Assembly (NCBI GenBank): GCA_033064195.1
Contig: JARBJD010000252.1
Coordinates: 1-64,000, forward strand
DNA: 64,000 nt
Direction: 5' to 3'
Origin: Blattamonas nauphoetae
Taxonomy: Eukaryota > Preaxostyla > Oxymonadida
The notes under the pieces were generated by a model that worked only from the letters and a program-made list of their open reading frames with translations, was not told the DNA's origin and did no database searches. Below are positions 1-11,225 of this stretch, one piece after another. Numbering within the stretch: position 1 is the stretch's first letter; each line of letters begins with the position of its first letter. Made by a program: the position numbers and the translations under genes.

Positions 1-479
1 TTACACATCAAAATCTTTCCAACAATCGATTATATAACAAATCTTCTCTATGGGGGTTGTATCCTTCCCTTTTGGAGTTCAAGGCCCTAATTTCAACTTT
101 TTTCCAAAATGCTTTCATCTTTCCTTACGGTGCTTGTTCGCTATCGGTCTCTTGTATGTTGGCCTTGGATGAGCTTACCACCCATTAGGGTTGCAATCTC
201 AAACAAGCCCGACTCGACGATTGCCAGGCTTGGCGCATTGTGAAATAAGGACCAAAACGGGATTTTCACCCTCTATGATAACCCGTTCGAAGGTATTTTA
301 GCCTCTATCTTCTTCACAACCAACACATCTATAAAGCACATCTCTATGCATGCAAAACAGCCATGGATTTTGGCTTTGGGCTTTTCTACTTCCCAGGTAC
401 TATAGGGATCCTAGTTGGTTTCTTTTCCTCCGCTTATTTAGATGCTTCAGTTGCGGGTAATCTTTCTTAATTTCAGATT
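1..479 (-). rRNA. 28S rRNA, 5' end only (rDNA unit 1)
   Basis: Read on the minus strand this is the 5' start of large-subunit rRNA. It contains the universal AAGCGGAGGAAAAGAAAC-type block (complement near 425-445) and the GATAGCGAACAAG block further in. It runs off the window edge, so only about 480 nt are present. Compared with the second copy at 12000-12498 it has many one- to four-base losses and substitutions. These could be a degraded end unit or consensus errors at a contig edge. The 5' boundary is set by analogy with known 28S starts and is good to about 10 nt. Confidence 0.9.
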
Positions 480-702
480 GTTTTATATATATAAGTGGGT
501 TGTTAAAACAGAATTATACAAGACAATTAAATGTTATATTTAAATATCAAATTGTTTATATATCATATTTCAACAATATCTCTTAATGATTCATATATCG
601 ATATTAAAGAGATGACATATACTCAATATGTTCATCTCATTTCCTTTCATCCCAAGTAAGGATAAAAGATATTTTAATATTTACTGTCTCTGAAATAAGA
701 AT
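480..702 (-). other. ITS2 spacer (unit 1)
   Basis: AT-rich spacer between 28S and 5.8S. It is nearly the same as the copy at 12499-12724, including the run of TATATATA and the ATTAAAGA tracts. No coding potential is seen. Confidence 0.8.
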
Positions 703-840
703 GGTCTCTTAACTAAAAGTTACGACACCGAGGATGCGTTCAAACTTTGATGATTCACAGATTCTTGCGATTCATTAACTATCTGCGCTTTGCTGCGTTC
801 TTCATCGATGCAAGAGCCAAGATATCCACTACCAAAGTTT
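703..840 (-). rRNA. 5.8S rRNA (unit 1)
   Basis: The complement holds the highly conserved 5.8S core (GCATCGATGAAGAACGCAGC) and the downstream GAATCATCAAAG and GAACGCATCC blocks that pair with 28S. Several single-base differences from the unit 2 copy (12725-12870) fall inside conserved positions, for example in the GAACGCATCCTGCGGTG stretch. This copy is therefore either slightly decayed or affected by consensus errors. Ends are approximate. Confidence 0.9.
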
Positions 841-960
841 ATAATTTATCTATATCATTGGCTACACATATAATGTTTATATAGAGGCACCCTAAAATCT
901 ACATCACTACATGTAGACTTTATTTTATTATCATATATTGTTTAATATATTTATATTTTT

Positions 961-962
<2 letters not shown>
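841..962 (-). other. ITS1 spacer (unit 1)
   Basis: AT-rich spacer of about 122 nt between 5.8S and the 3' end of 18S. Its 5.8S-proximal half matches 12871-12985 in unit 2. Beyond that point unit 2 no longer follows ITS1. Confidence 0.8.
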
Positions 963-1023
<61 letters not shown>

Positions 1024-1099
1024 AATAAGATTCACTGTTCTTCTAACATAACCGCTGTCACTTGCGCAACGTACACATCATCCGAACATTTCATCTGAT

Positions 1100-1149
<50 letters not shown>

Positions 1150-2783
1150 ATCAGCGCAAGCTGATGACTTGCACTTACTAGGTATTCCTCGTTCATGATC
1201 CAAATTACAAAGATCAATCCCAGCACGATTGACATTCAAAGATTAGCCAACCCTTTCGGGCAAGCACAAACTCGTTGAATCAATCAGTGTAGCGCGCGGC
1301 CCAGGACATCTAAGGGCATCACAGACCTGTTATTGCCTCAAGCTTCCCTACATGCAACTGTAGTAGTCCCTCTAAGAAGTTACATCACTTACTAAAAGCG
1401 ACCAACTTATTTAGCAGGTTGAGGTCTCGTTCGTTATCGGAATTAACCAGACAAATCACTCCACCAACTAAGAACGACCATGCACCACCACCCACGGAAT
1501 CAAGAAAGAGCTTCAAAATCTGTCAATCCTTCCCGTGTCTGGACCTGGTAAGTTTCCCCGTGTTGAGTCAAATTAAGCCGCAGGCTCCACACCTAGTGGT
1601 GCCCTTCCGTCAATTTCTTTAAGTTTCAGACTTGCGACCATACTCCCCAGAACCCAGAGACTTTGATTTCTCTAAAGGTCCTGACGAGGCCATAAAGCTC
1701 CCTCCAATCCCTAGTTGGCATCGTTTATAGTTAAGACTAGGGCGGTTTCTGATCGCCTTCGATCCTAACTTTCGTTCTTGATTAATGAAACATCCTTGGC
1801 AAATGCTTTCGCCTTAGTTCGTCTTGCATAAATCCAAGAATTTCACCTCTGACAATGCAATACATATGCCCCAACTGTCCCTATTAATCATTACACCTGC
1901 TCCATAAACCAACAAAATGGACTTTATCATCTTCCGAAGAAACAATAAACAAGTGTCCTATTTTATTATTCCATGCTAATCTGTTCAGTTACATAACGCC
2001 TGCTTTGAACACTCCAATTTCTTCAAAGTAAAACCTCCGAATCCATAGCCTCACTCAATAAAGCGCAAGACCTGTCTTCGAAAATATCGGAAAAACACTT
2101 CCTGCAAGATGAAACACAATGTATCCCATCACAGAAATCGACGTTTCCTCAAAATCCAACTACGAGCTTTTAACTGCAGCAATTTTAGTATACACTATTA
2201 GAGCTGGAATTACCGCGGCTGCTGGCACCAGACTTGCCCTCTAATCGCTGCTCTTGCGGATACTTACACCACAACCATTCAAATTGCTGAGATAACCCAG
2301 CATTTGTATTTTTGTCACTGCTTCCGAATTATGATTTCGATTGAGCAATTTGCGCACCTGCTGCCTTCCTTGGAAGTGGTAGCCGTTTCTCAGGCTCCCT
2401 CTCCGGAATCGAACCCTGATTCTCCGTTACCCGTCACCACCACGGTAGGCCTCTATCCTACCGTCAAGTTGATAGGGCAGAAATTTCAATGACACATCGG
2501 ATTTTCCGATTCGACCTTTATCATTACTCACCAAAAGCCAAGTATCTCTACTTGACATTGGTTTTCGATCTAATAAATACAACCCTTCCTTTGCAAGTCG
2601 GGTTCTTCTGCATGTATTAGCTCTAGAATTACTACGGCTATCCATGTAGCAAATCAACTATCAAACAAATTATAACTGATTTAATGAGCCATTCGCAGTT
2701 TCACAAGTACAAGTTGTTTATACTGGCACATGCATGGCCAATCTTAGAGACAAGCATATGACTACTGGCAGAATCAACCAGAT
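963..2783 (-). rRNA. 18S rRNA, complete
   Basis: The complement ends with the universal GTAGGTGAACCTGCGGAAGGATCATTA (at 963-989) and starts with a CTGGTTGATTCTGCCAGTAGT block (complement of 2761-2783). The length is about 1821 nt, ordinary for a eukaryotic small subunit. Internal landmarks are the complement of CGGTAATTCCAGCTC near 2195-2215 and of GTGGTGCATGGCC near 1480. No insertion or intron is seen. Short open frames inside it have no coding meaning. Confidence 0.96.
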
Positions 2784-3366
2784 TCATCAATTTTATACAT
2801 ATTTTAACTAATTTCTTCATAAAATGCATAGGATTCTATATACTCAGCTTAATACAAAGCTGGGTCCATTAGAATGGAGCAAGCTCAACCTTCCACCAGA
2901 CACTGATATAGTCTATATCCTACACATACATATGCTTCAATTAATTAAAGATACATATAACAAGGCAACTACATATACATTTGATATAGTAGAAACAATA
3001 TTAACCAAATATTCCTTAATCAAAGACCAAGGACTATTGATTTTTATTTTCCCTAATCAATACAAGGCAACATCCAACTATGTGAACGTGATTTGTCAAA
3101 TTAGTAATAACAACAATATCCGTGAATATCATTATCATTACCATCCAGTGTGAAGTAATACACTGTTAAGATCATCAATTCTTCAATCAACATTCCTAAC
3201 AGGATTTCTTCACAATGAACTTTCTCAACAAATACTGAAGATTACCATACTGACCCTATTTAAAGGGTTAATGGCTTATCACAGTATCTCATCACAGTTC
3301 AGGCACTACAATATCCGAAGATATTGAATGCTAATGAGGAAAAGCTACTTTACTAGGCACTAAAGG

Positions 3367-3479
3367 CGTTCGCGTGGACGAGCATAGCAACATGCCCACA
3401 TCTACTAGTCCTTTTCTGCACCTAGGTACCAAAGTCGTTCGCGTGGACGAGCATAGCAACATGCCCACATCTACTAGTC
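3367..3479. repeat. Pair of identical 44-bp direct repeats in the spacer
   Basis: A 44-bp sequence starting CGTTCGCGTGGACGAGCATA and ending ACATCTACTAGTC occurs at 3367-3410 and again, identical, at 3436-3479, a 69-bp period. It lies 580-700 bp upstream of the 18S start in the transcription sense. Spacer promoters or enhancer repeats are often placed this way, but a role is inference. Confidence 0.85.
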
Positions 3480-5459
3480 TTTTACGTACCTTGCCACATC
3501 CATTAACAACGTGCTAGCCTGGACAACAGAGGACTAGACTTTTTCAAAATCGAGTCTTTACACTGTCCAAGAGTTTTTCCAACTCCCTCCTATAGTATAT
3601 ACCCGAGGTCTCGTGAACTCACCCTATCTAGGCGAGAATGCACTTTCGTATTAACCAAGAAATGCTCTTGTCATATACTTCACTTTTTCACTTTTTGACA
3701 AAACTTTTTCAAGATCGACCCCCGCCGCGCGCACCATCCCAACTCACTCCAAATCCATCATTTCCGGTCAAATCGACCTCGATTCGTCGAAAATGAAAAA
3801 ATATTTTCTGAAAATTTCTCGATCCGGCGCTGTGGGCCGTACAAGGCGTTTTGGGTCTTCCAAAATCCGAAAAATCGTGTTTTTCGCTCTCCGCCACGAG
3901 TACCCACGAGACCACCCCAACCCCACCATAATTCGACCCATCCCCTCGCGTATCCTGCCAAAACCGTCCGTTCCAGCCTCCTCTGGGTCGTCGTGGGTGG
4001 GCGTGCCAAGTGCGAAAATCGCCTTTTTTCGCGTTTTTCAAGTTCACCCCACGCGCCCACACGCACATGTCTAGTTAACTTTCTCACCGTCATCACGACG
4101 TGTTCTGAGGATATTTTGAGAAAATAAAAGATTTTGCAAAATCGGAAATATTGAATCCGGGGTGGCGTGTTCTTTAAGCCAAAACCCGACTTTTTCGAAA
4201 ATCCCCATTTTCACAGTGTGCATCCCCATCCCGCGCCCATCACAACCCCGATGGAAATCACGCAAAACGAGGTGATTGCGATGGGATATGAGCACAATTG
4301 AGAAAAAAGTTTTTGAAAATCTCGGGTATATATGGAGATACAGGGTGTGCAGTGTTGAAGGCCAAAGTACCAAAGTTGGTGGGCCCAGTACTCCACAACG
4401 AGAGGGAGTTGGAGTCCCAAATTTAAACAGGGGTAGTTTGGTGATGTGGGGTACCTGTTTGTGTTTTTGGAAAAATCGAAAACACTTTGGAACAAGTCGA
4501 AAAATCGAGTTTGAGCAAAGGCAGTGTAGGCACAGTATGTGAAAAGTCCAAGTATGAGATGCAAAAGTGGATTTCGGCGAAAATCAGATTTCAAAAAGTG
4601 TGAAAAATGGCAAATAGAGATGTTTTAAAGGGGTGCCAATATGGTTTGGGTGGTTTTGGGGTCTGCGTGGGTCGTGGGGCTCGTTCAAAAATCGATCATT
4701 TTGAATTTCCAACTTGGCAGGGCCCGTGTGGACGGATTGCTTGTTCGATAAGGATTTATTTCTCCAAAAGTTCAATGCCACCCAGGGCTACCGACAGCAA
4801 CAAACGGGGTGTTTGTGCGATGTCTGTGGGGAGATGTGGGGCGAATACGGCGAAAAAGAGGCAAAAAGAGCGCTTTTTGAAAAAATTGTAGAAGGCGTGC
4901 TGCGCGGGCTGGGTGAGGGCTACGGGAGGGGAAAGGGGGCATGGTAGAGTTTTGGAAGGGCTTTCGAACAAGTCTGGAGTGGGGTCTGGGGGTGGCTGGT
5001 TGTGGAGAAAAGGGAAAATAAATTTTGAAAAATGAGAGAAGTATTTGACAAGACCAATTCTTGGTGGTTTTGTACAGTGCATTTGCCTAGGTAGGGTGGG
5101 TTCACTTTTGATTTGGCCCAAACACCCAATTGCACAGTGCGGACGCACAAGATGAACCTCGAAAAATTGTAGAGGCACTGGTCCAGGGCTAGGATGAAGG
5201 AAAAGGGCAATTTTATTTCTCTGAAATTCCGGGATGGCGAGGTGTGAATGCCACAAGGCGCCATTTTACCCCTTTTACCCCTTTTCTCAATGTTCGCCCT
5301 GTGCTGGTTAAATCAAACTCGTGCAAAGCAGCACACCAGCAGAAAACCACCCAAACTCTATTCCTCGATATTTTCTACACAGACAAAACCAAGTTTGAAG
5401 TTCTGACTCCCCGCGTTGGGGAGCAGTGTGGTCATGAAGGGGCAAAGGAGGATTTTGTC

Positions 5460-5900
5460 CTTACTGTATAAATGTTAAGGAAATCTTAAGGAATTTCCCT
5501 ATACACTTACACTATACATCAGTGTTTGGCTCCCTTGTATAAATGTGAAGGAATTTCTTAATAAAGTAATTCCACTGTACACTCATACAGTACTTTAGTG
5601 TTTGGCTCCACTGTATGAATGTTAAGGAATTAATATTCACTTAATGTCCCTGTACATTCATACAGTACTTTAGTATTACTGTCCCAGTGTATAAGTACAT
5701 AGGCATTACCATGAAGTTAATGTCCCAGTGTACAAATACATAGGCATTTACTAATATATGCCCTTGTACAAATACATAGGAGTACATTAATTACTTAGTG
5801 TCCCAGTGTATAAATACATTGGAGTGCACTAATATTAATGTCCCAGTGTATAAATACATTGACATTATATTAATTGCCCTTGTACATCCATACAGTGTTT
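5460..5900. repeat. Degenerate spacer repeats, TGTCCCAGTGTATAAATACAT type
   Basis: About eight imperfect copies of a unit built on (A/C)(G/T)TGTATAAATACATAGG or TGTATAAATGTTAAGGAA occur at 45-75 bp intervals, often led by TGTCCC or CCTTG. They lie just beyond the 28S 3' end in the direction of transcription, where terminator repeats are commonly found. No direct evidence of termination is visible. Confidence 0.7.
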
Positions 5901-6174
5901 TACTCTTAATGTCCTTACACAAGAACATATCAAGTAATGACTTAACATATCATTAAGTCAACACTGCATACACTTACAAGTATTTCTTTTGTTAATGTCC
6001 TATTGCACAATATGTTAACAAATGGAAAATTGACTTTAACACTGTTACTTACCTTATGCATTCCTTTGTACATTCATACTTAGGAACAACACAAGTAAGC
6101 AATATGTTAATGTCCATTGTACCAAATATTAACAAATTGTTTAAGAGAACTATACATAGAGAATATCAATATGA

Positions 6175-6420
6175 CTTTAGCACTATTGACTTAATACATT
6201 TTGTACTTAGTACTATTGACTTAATACAATTTGTCCTTAGTCAAAATACTTAATACATTCTGTACTTAGTACTATTGACTTAATACAATTTGTACTTAGT
6301 CAAAATACTTAAGACATTCTGTACTTAGTACAATTGACTTAATACATTTTGTACTTAGTCAAAATACTTAGTCAAATATACTTTGTCAAAAATACTTTGT
6401 CAAAATACTTAAACACTTGA
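6175..6420. repeat. Tandem repeat rich in ACTTAGTACTATTGACTTAATACA
   Basis: About three to four copies of a unit of roughly 60 bp, made of ACTTAATACATTCTGTACTT, AGTACTATTGACTTAATACA and TTTGTACTTAGTCAAAAT words, arranged head to tail. They directly abut the 28S 3' end region. The unit decays into single CTTTGTCAAAATA words at 6370-6415. Confidence 0.75.
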
Positions 6421-6479
6421 TATTTCTTTAATGTACAATTCATCCACTAAACAAAAGAAATATTTTGCATTTCCTTATA

Positions 6480-7049
6480 TCGATCATAGAAAGTGGGCTA
6501 AATCTCAATGGATCGTAACGTAGAGCTACTCTGCCATTTACAATCCCCACTTCATTTTAAGTCGTCTACAAAGGATCTCCGTCGCATGGATTCTCAAGCA
6601 ATTATGTCTACCAACCACATCAAACATGCACAGATGCGCTGTCACACACATTCCATACTTGCCTGATGTTGACGGCTGGCCTTATCGCTGATCTACATTT
6701 CAACTACAATAAGTGCAAAACATGCAGCTCCAAGAAACACACACACATAAATGCCCCACGGTTGCCCGCACGAGCACTCTGCCTTGCATGCCGCGGATCC
6801 ACACATCAAACACACTATTATCCATATCAATAACAAATCCATACAAATCTGGTCATTTACCAGACACCATTCTCGCATTAATCTGGCAAGGATTCTGACT
6901 TAGAGGCGTTCAGTCATAATCCCACGCATGGTAGCTTCGTGGCACTGGCCTATCAACCAACCACAAATACCAATTATGCGATTCAAGGGTTCCTCTCGTA
7001 CTAACTTGAATTACCATCACGACAATAATTCATCAGTAGGGTAAAACTA

Positions 7050-7087
<38 letters not shown>

Positions 7088-7130
7088 TGTTAGTGGGTGA
7101 ACAATCCAACACTTGGCGAATTCTGCTTCG

Positions 7131-7168
<38 letters not shown>

Positions 7169-8059
7169 AACGTCGCTATGAACGCTTGGCTGCCACAAGC
7201 CAGTTCTCATATTTACCAACTTCAATAATACTATTATCAATCATACACAAGTATGATTTAATAATTATTTTATAATTGGGATAGGTCGTACCATACACCA
7301 AAACACATACATACATGGTCATTTTGGTGCACACCTTACCGACCGTCAAAATCATTTCTTTATAAAATGATTTATTGATTATATACATCTCTGTATATAT
7401 TTCAATAACCAGGTGTGTTGCCACTTACTTCCATAAGTGACTAGCTAAATATTATATATTTAACTGGGACTATCTATATCACACATCCTACATATTTATA
7501 TATTCATCCCTGTGGTAACTTTTCTGACACCTCTGGCTTAACACTTGTAAAACTCAAAGGATCGTTAGGCCACGCTTTCACGGTTTGTCTTCATACTGAA
7601 AAGCAAAATCAAATGAGCTTTTACCCTTCTGTTCTACGTGAGATTTCTGTTCTCACTGAGCTCATCTTAGGACACCTGCGTTGTTGTTTAACAGATGTGC
7701 CGCCCCAGCCGAACTCCCCATCAGAAAATGTCTTTGAATGAGATCACGTAGGTACACATAGCCCGAAGACTACTATCCCCCAGAGTCGCCATACAATGTA
7801 GAACCTAGTCAAGTCGCCCCAACTAGACCCCATCATCATAAATTAAACCAACTCCTTTAACGTTTAGTTCCAGAATCATAATATGGCCTGAAATGCAATC
7901 TGCGTATAATCCGAGGACTACAAACATATCACACCAGTACACCATATAATGCTCCTCAACAATCAAATAAGTAAAATGATAATAAAAGTAGTGGTATTAC
8001 ACTGTCGAGGTTGCCCTCTCCCACCTATCCTATACCCTCTAAATCATTTCACAGATTCT

Positions 8060-8097
<38 letters not shown>

Positions 8098-8196
8098 GAT
8101 TCTTCCAAGCCCGTTCCCTTGGCTGTGGGTTCGCTAGATGGTAGATAGGGACAGTGGGAATCTCGTTAATCCATTCATGCGCGTCCCTAATTAGAG

Positions 8197-8240
<44 letters not shown>

Positions 8241-10675
8241 TTTCCCACTCTTTCCTTCTTTCTCTCTTTCTCTCTTTTCTCTCTTTTTGGGGGAGTAACT
8301 ACGAAAAACCTCACTTTGCAGAGGCTGTTTCTCCACAACCACCAGAGGTATCCCTTTCATTCTTTTTGCATTCTGTTCGTCTCGGAGAGATCTTTCCATC
8401 CATATCTGGATGATTTTGAAATTTTGTGGAAAAAGTTCATTTTGGCCTCTGTCAACTTGGCCAAAATGTCAAAAAGTGAATATTGTCATGGCTGTATCTC
8501 GGTAACTACAAGTGATATCACGATGAAACTTTCACCATTCGTTCTATTTTTTCGTCCTCTTTCGATCGATATTTGGGTCAAAATCATCATTTTTCAAAAA
8601 GTTGAGATTGACCTATGTCCATCTCGACGATTTTGAACTTTTTTCACTTTTTCTGACTTTTTCTAAAATCTCATCCTAGATGCAATTTTCGATGAAAAAT
8701 CGATTGGCGAAACTACCATCTCGATATCTCAAGTATTTATCGAGATATGAGTGAAATACGTGGATTTCGAAACCCGGTAACTATGAAATCGCTACTTTGC
8801 ACAAGCTGTTTCTCCATCAATATTGGAGAGATCTTTCGATTGATGTCAAGTATGTTTTGGAAAATTTCTGAAAAAGTCATTTTTGACATGGGTCAATTTG
8901 TCAAAAAAGTGAAAAAGTTGACTTTGTGAAGACGATTTCTCAATAACTACAAGTGATATCGAAATGAAACTTGTACCATTGTTTCTATTTTTCAATCCTC
9001 TTTCGATTGATATCTGGTCGAAAAAAGTGTTTTTCGAAAAGTCAAAATCGACCTAGGGTCAACTCGACGATTTTGCTCTTTTTTGAGTTTTTTGACATTT
9101 TCACATTAGATTCAATTTTCGATGAAAAGTCGATTGGTGAAAGTTTCAGGTCGATATCTCAAGTATTTATGGAGATATGAGCTGAACAAGTCCCAGTACT
9201 ACCCTGGGTAACTATGAAATCCTCACTTTGAGAAGGTTGTTTCTCAATAACAATCAGAGGTATCGAGATGAGACTTTCACCATTCTGTCTATTTTTTGAA
9301 GCTCTTTCGACTGATATCTGGTTGAAAAACATCTTTTTTCAAAAAGTGAGAATTGACCCTGGGTCAACTTGATGGAGACCAAACAGCCTTAGTAGGATAC
9401 GAGGTAACTATGGAAATGAAAAAAGAAGAAAAAAGAAGAGAGGAAGAAAAAAAGAAGAAAAGAGTGGAAAAGAGAGTGATTGTTGTTGACCCGCTGTTTA
9501 CCCGCGCTTGATTGAATTTCTTCACTTTGACATTCAGAGCACTGAGCAGAAATCACAATGTGTCAACACCGTTTTCCAGCCTTCACATTGCTTTGTTTTA
9601 ATTAAACAGTCGGATTCCCTTGTCCGTTCCAGTTCTAAGTTAATCGTTTATACTCCATTAATCTCGTCTGCAGCTCGAGAGCCACAATCCGAAACTAACT
9701 CGCTTCGATTAAAAAGCGATTCGAGAAAATGCACCCAATTTTGCATCCAATCAAAAAGTCTCCTCTTCAATATAGACACACAATCAAGCACACTTACGAC
9801 ACGCGCTGCCACCCTTAAACAGACTATATCAACTCATCAGCAGACCTGTTGCCAAGCCCGCCAACAAATCAACACAATCCATCTAAATAAGTAACCCGCT
9901 TTCATCGAACCCGACGGACCGATCCTTAGAGCCAATCCTTTTCCCAAAGTTACGGATCTATTTTGCCGAATTCCCTTACCTACTTTCTTCTATCGACTAG
10001 AGGCTCCTCACCTTGAAGACCTGTTGCGGTTATCAGTACGACCTCGTGTGAAAATCATTCAGTCCCCTGTAGTTTCAAGGATCATAAAACACAATCGGAC
10101 CATTTTACTTGCTATCAACAATAAATGTCTTCCTCATATAAATAGAGGGCTCTTCCAACTGATTGGCCACTTCTCCGGTTAACCCGCTTCCATGCCCAAT
10201 GCTCATGCAAATAATATTAACAACGAGCTTTATCAGTCGTTAAGAAGAAAAGAAAACTCTTCCCGATGTGTTTTCTGATGAGTACAGGCTTCTTTATGTT
10301 GCCATTTTAATTATCCACACGTAAAAGGTGAAGGAATATTAACCTTCTTCCCTTTCTGAATATGAATCCTGCTTTTACAAAATCCATTTTATATCACGGT
10401 ATTTAACCGATTCATTAGGGTCGACTAACCCATATCTCAATTAGATTCATATGGAACCTTTCTTCTCTTCAGTCTTCAAAATTATCCCCCATTGAGAGGT
10501 TTCTCATTTGAATATTTGCTACTACCACCAAGATCAGCACTACAGGCTTTTCCACCATGATTCACATCATAGCTTCTAAAAAACCCGCACGCCCTCCTAC
10601 ACAAAATCATCATCATGATTTTTGGTCGTGTATAGGTATTGTGCTGAAGCGCCATCCATTTTCAGGGCCAATTCA

Positions 10676-10709
<34 letters not shown>

Positions 10710-11179
10710 ATACCGACTTCCATGGCCACCGTCCTGCTGTCTATATGAATTGACACCTTTTATGGTATCTTCATGAGCACAAATTCCGGCACCTTAACAC
10801 AACTTTCGGTTCATCCCGCATCGCCAGTTCTGCTTACCAAAAATGGCCCACTTGGAGCTATTGATTCAATTCTTTATTGGATCATCTTTTTATCACGCTG
10901 TTTACTTAAACAACACTTTAAAGGTAGACAATCCATATATCTAATTTAAACCTTCAACAACAATCAACTCATTTCCAGAATAAATCCCTAATAATCATAC
11001 AAACAATTACCCCCAAAAGGCATCCATTCATACAATCATCAGTAAAATCAATCCCTTCCCTGAATCAATCATCATTTACAAACGTCTTTTTGCCCATTTA
11101 GAGTTTGAGAATAGGTTGAGGGAATTCCTCCCCAAGACCTCTAATCATTCGCTTTACCGGACAAAACTCATTATAACAA

Positions 11180-11225
<46 letters not shown>

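Larger units (their letters stand above)
2784..6479. other. rDNA intergenic spacer
   Basis: Spacer between the 18S 5' end of unit 1 and the 28S 3' end of unit 2. The part next to 18S (2784-3700) should hold the external transcribed spacer and promoter, because transcription runs leftward, but I recognise no promoter motif. 3700-5250 is G/C-rich with many AAAATCG and CGAAAAA words and overlapping short open frames in several phases; I see no gene. 5460-6480 is AT-rich and full of degenerate short repeats, listed separately. No 5S rRNA or tRNA was recognised. Confidence 0.8.

Noticed and set aside
1032-2657. Open frames inside 18S rRNA
   Set aside because: The sequence is fully accounted for by conserved 18S blocks.
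3709-5264. Several overlapping open frames of 80-166 codons on both strands
   Set aside because: They lie in the rDNA spacer, overlap in all phases, and show no motif or intron logic. G/C-rich spacer makes stops rare.
5460-6420. Regular short repeats as a CRISPR-like array
   Set aside because: Repeats are degenerate, unevenly spaced, AT-rich and sit in a eukaryotic rDNA spacer with no unique spacers of constant length.
8241-9489. 28S insertion as a group I self-splicing intron with a homing endonuclease
   Set aside because: No endonuclease frame, no recognised P/Q/R/S core, and a 5-bp direct repeat at the ends fits insertion of an element better. Not excluded until RNA is checked.
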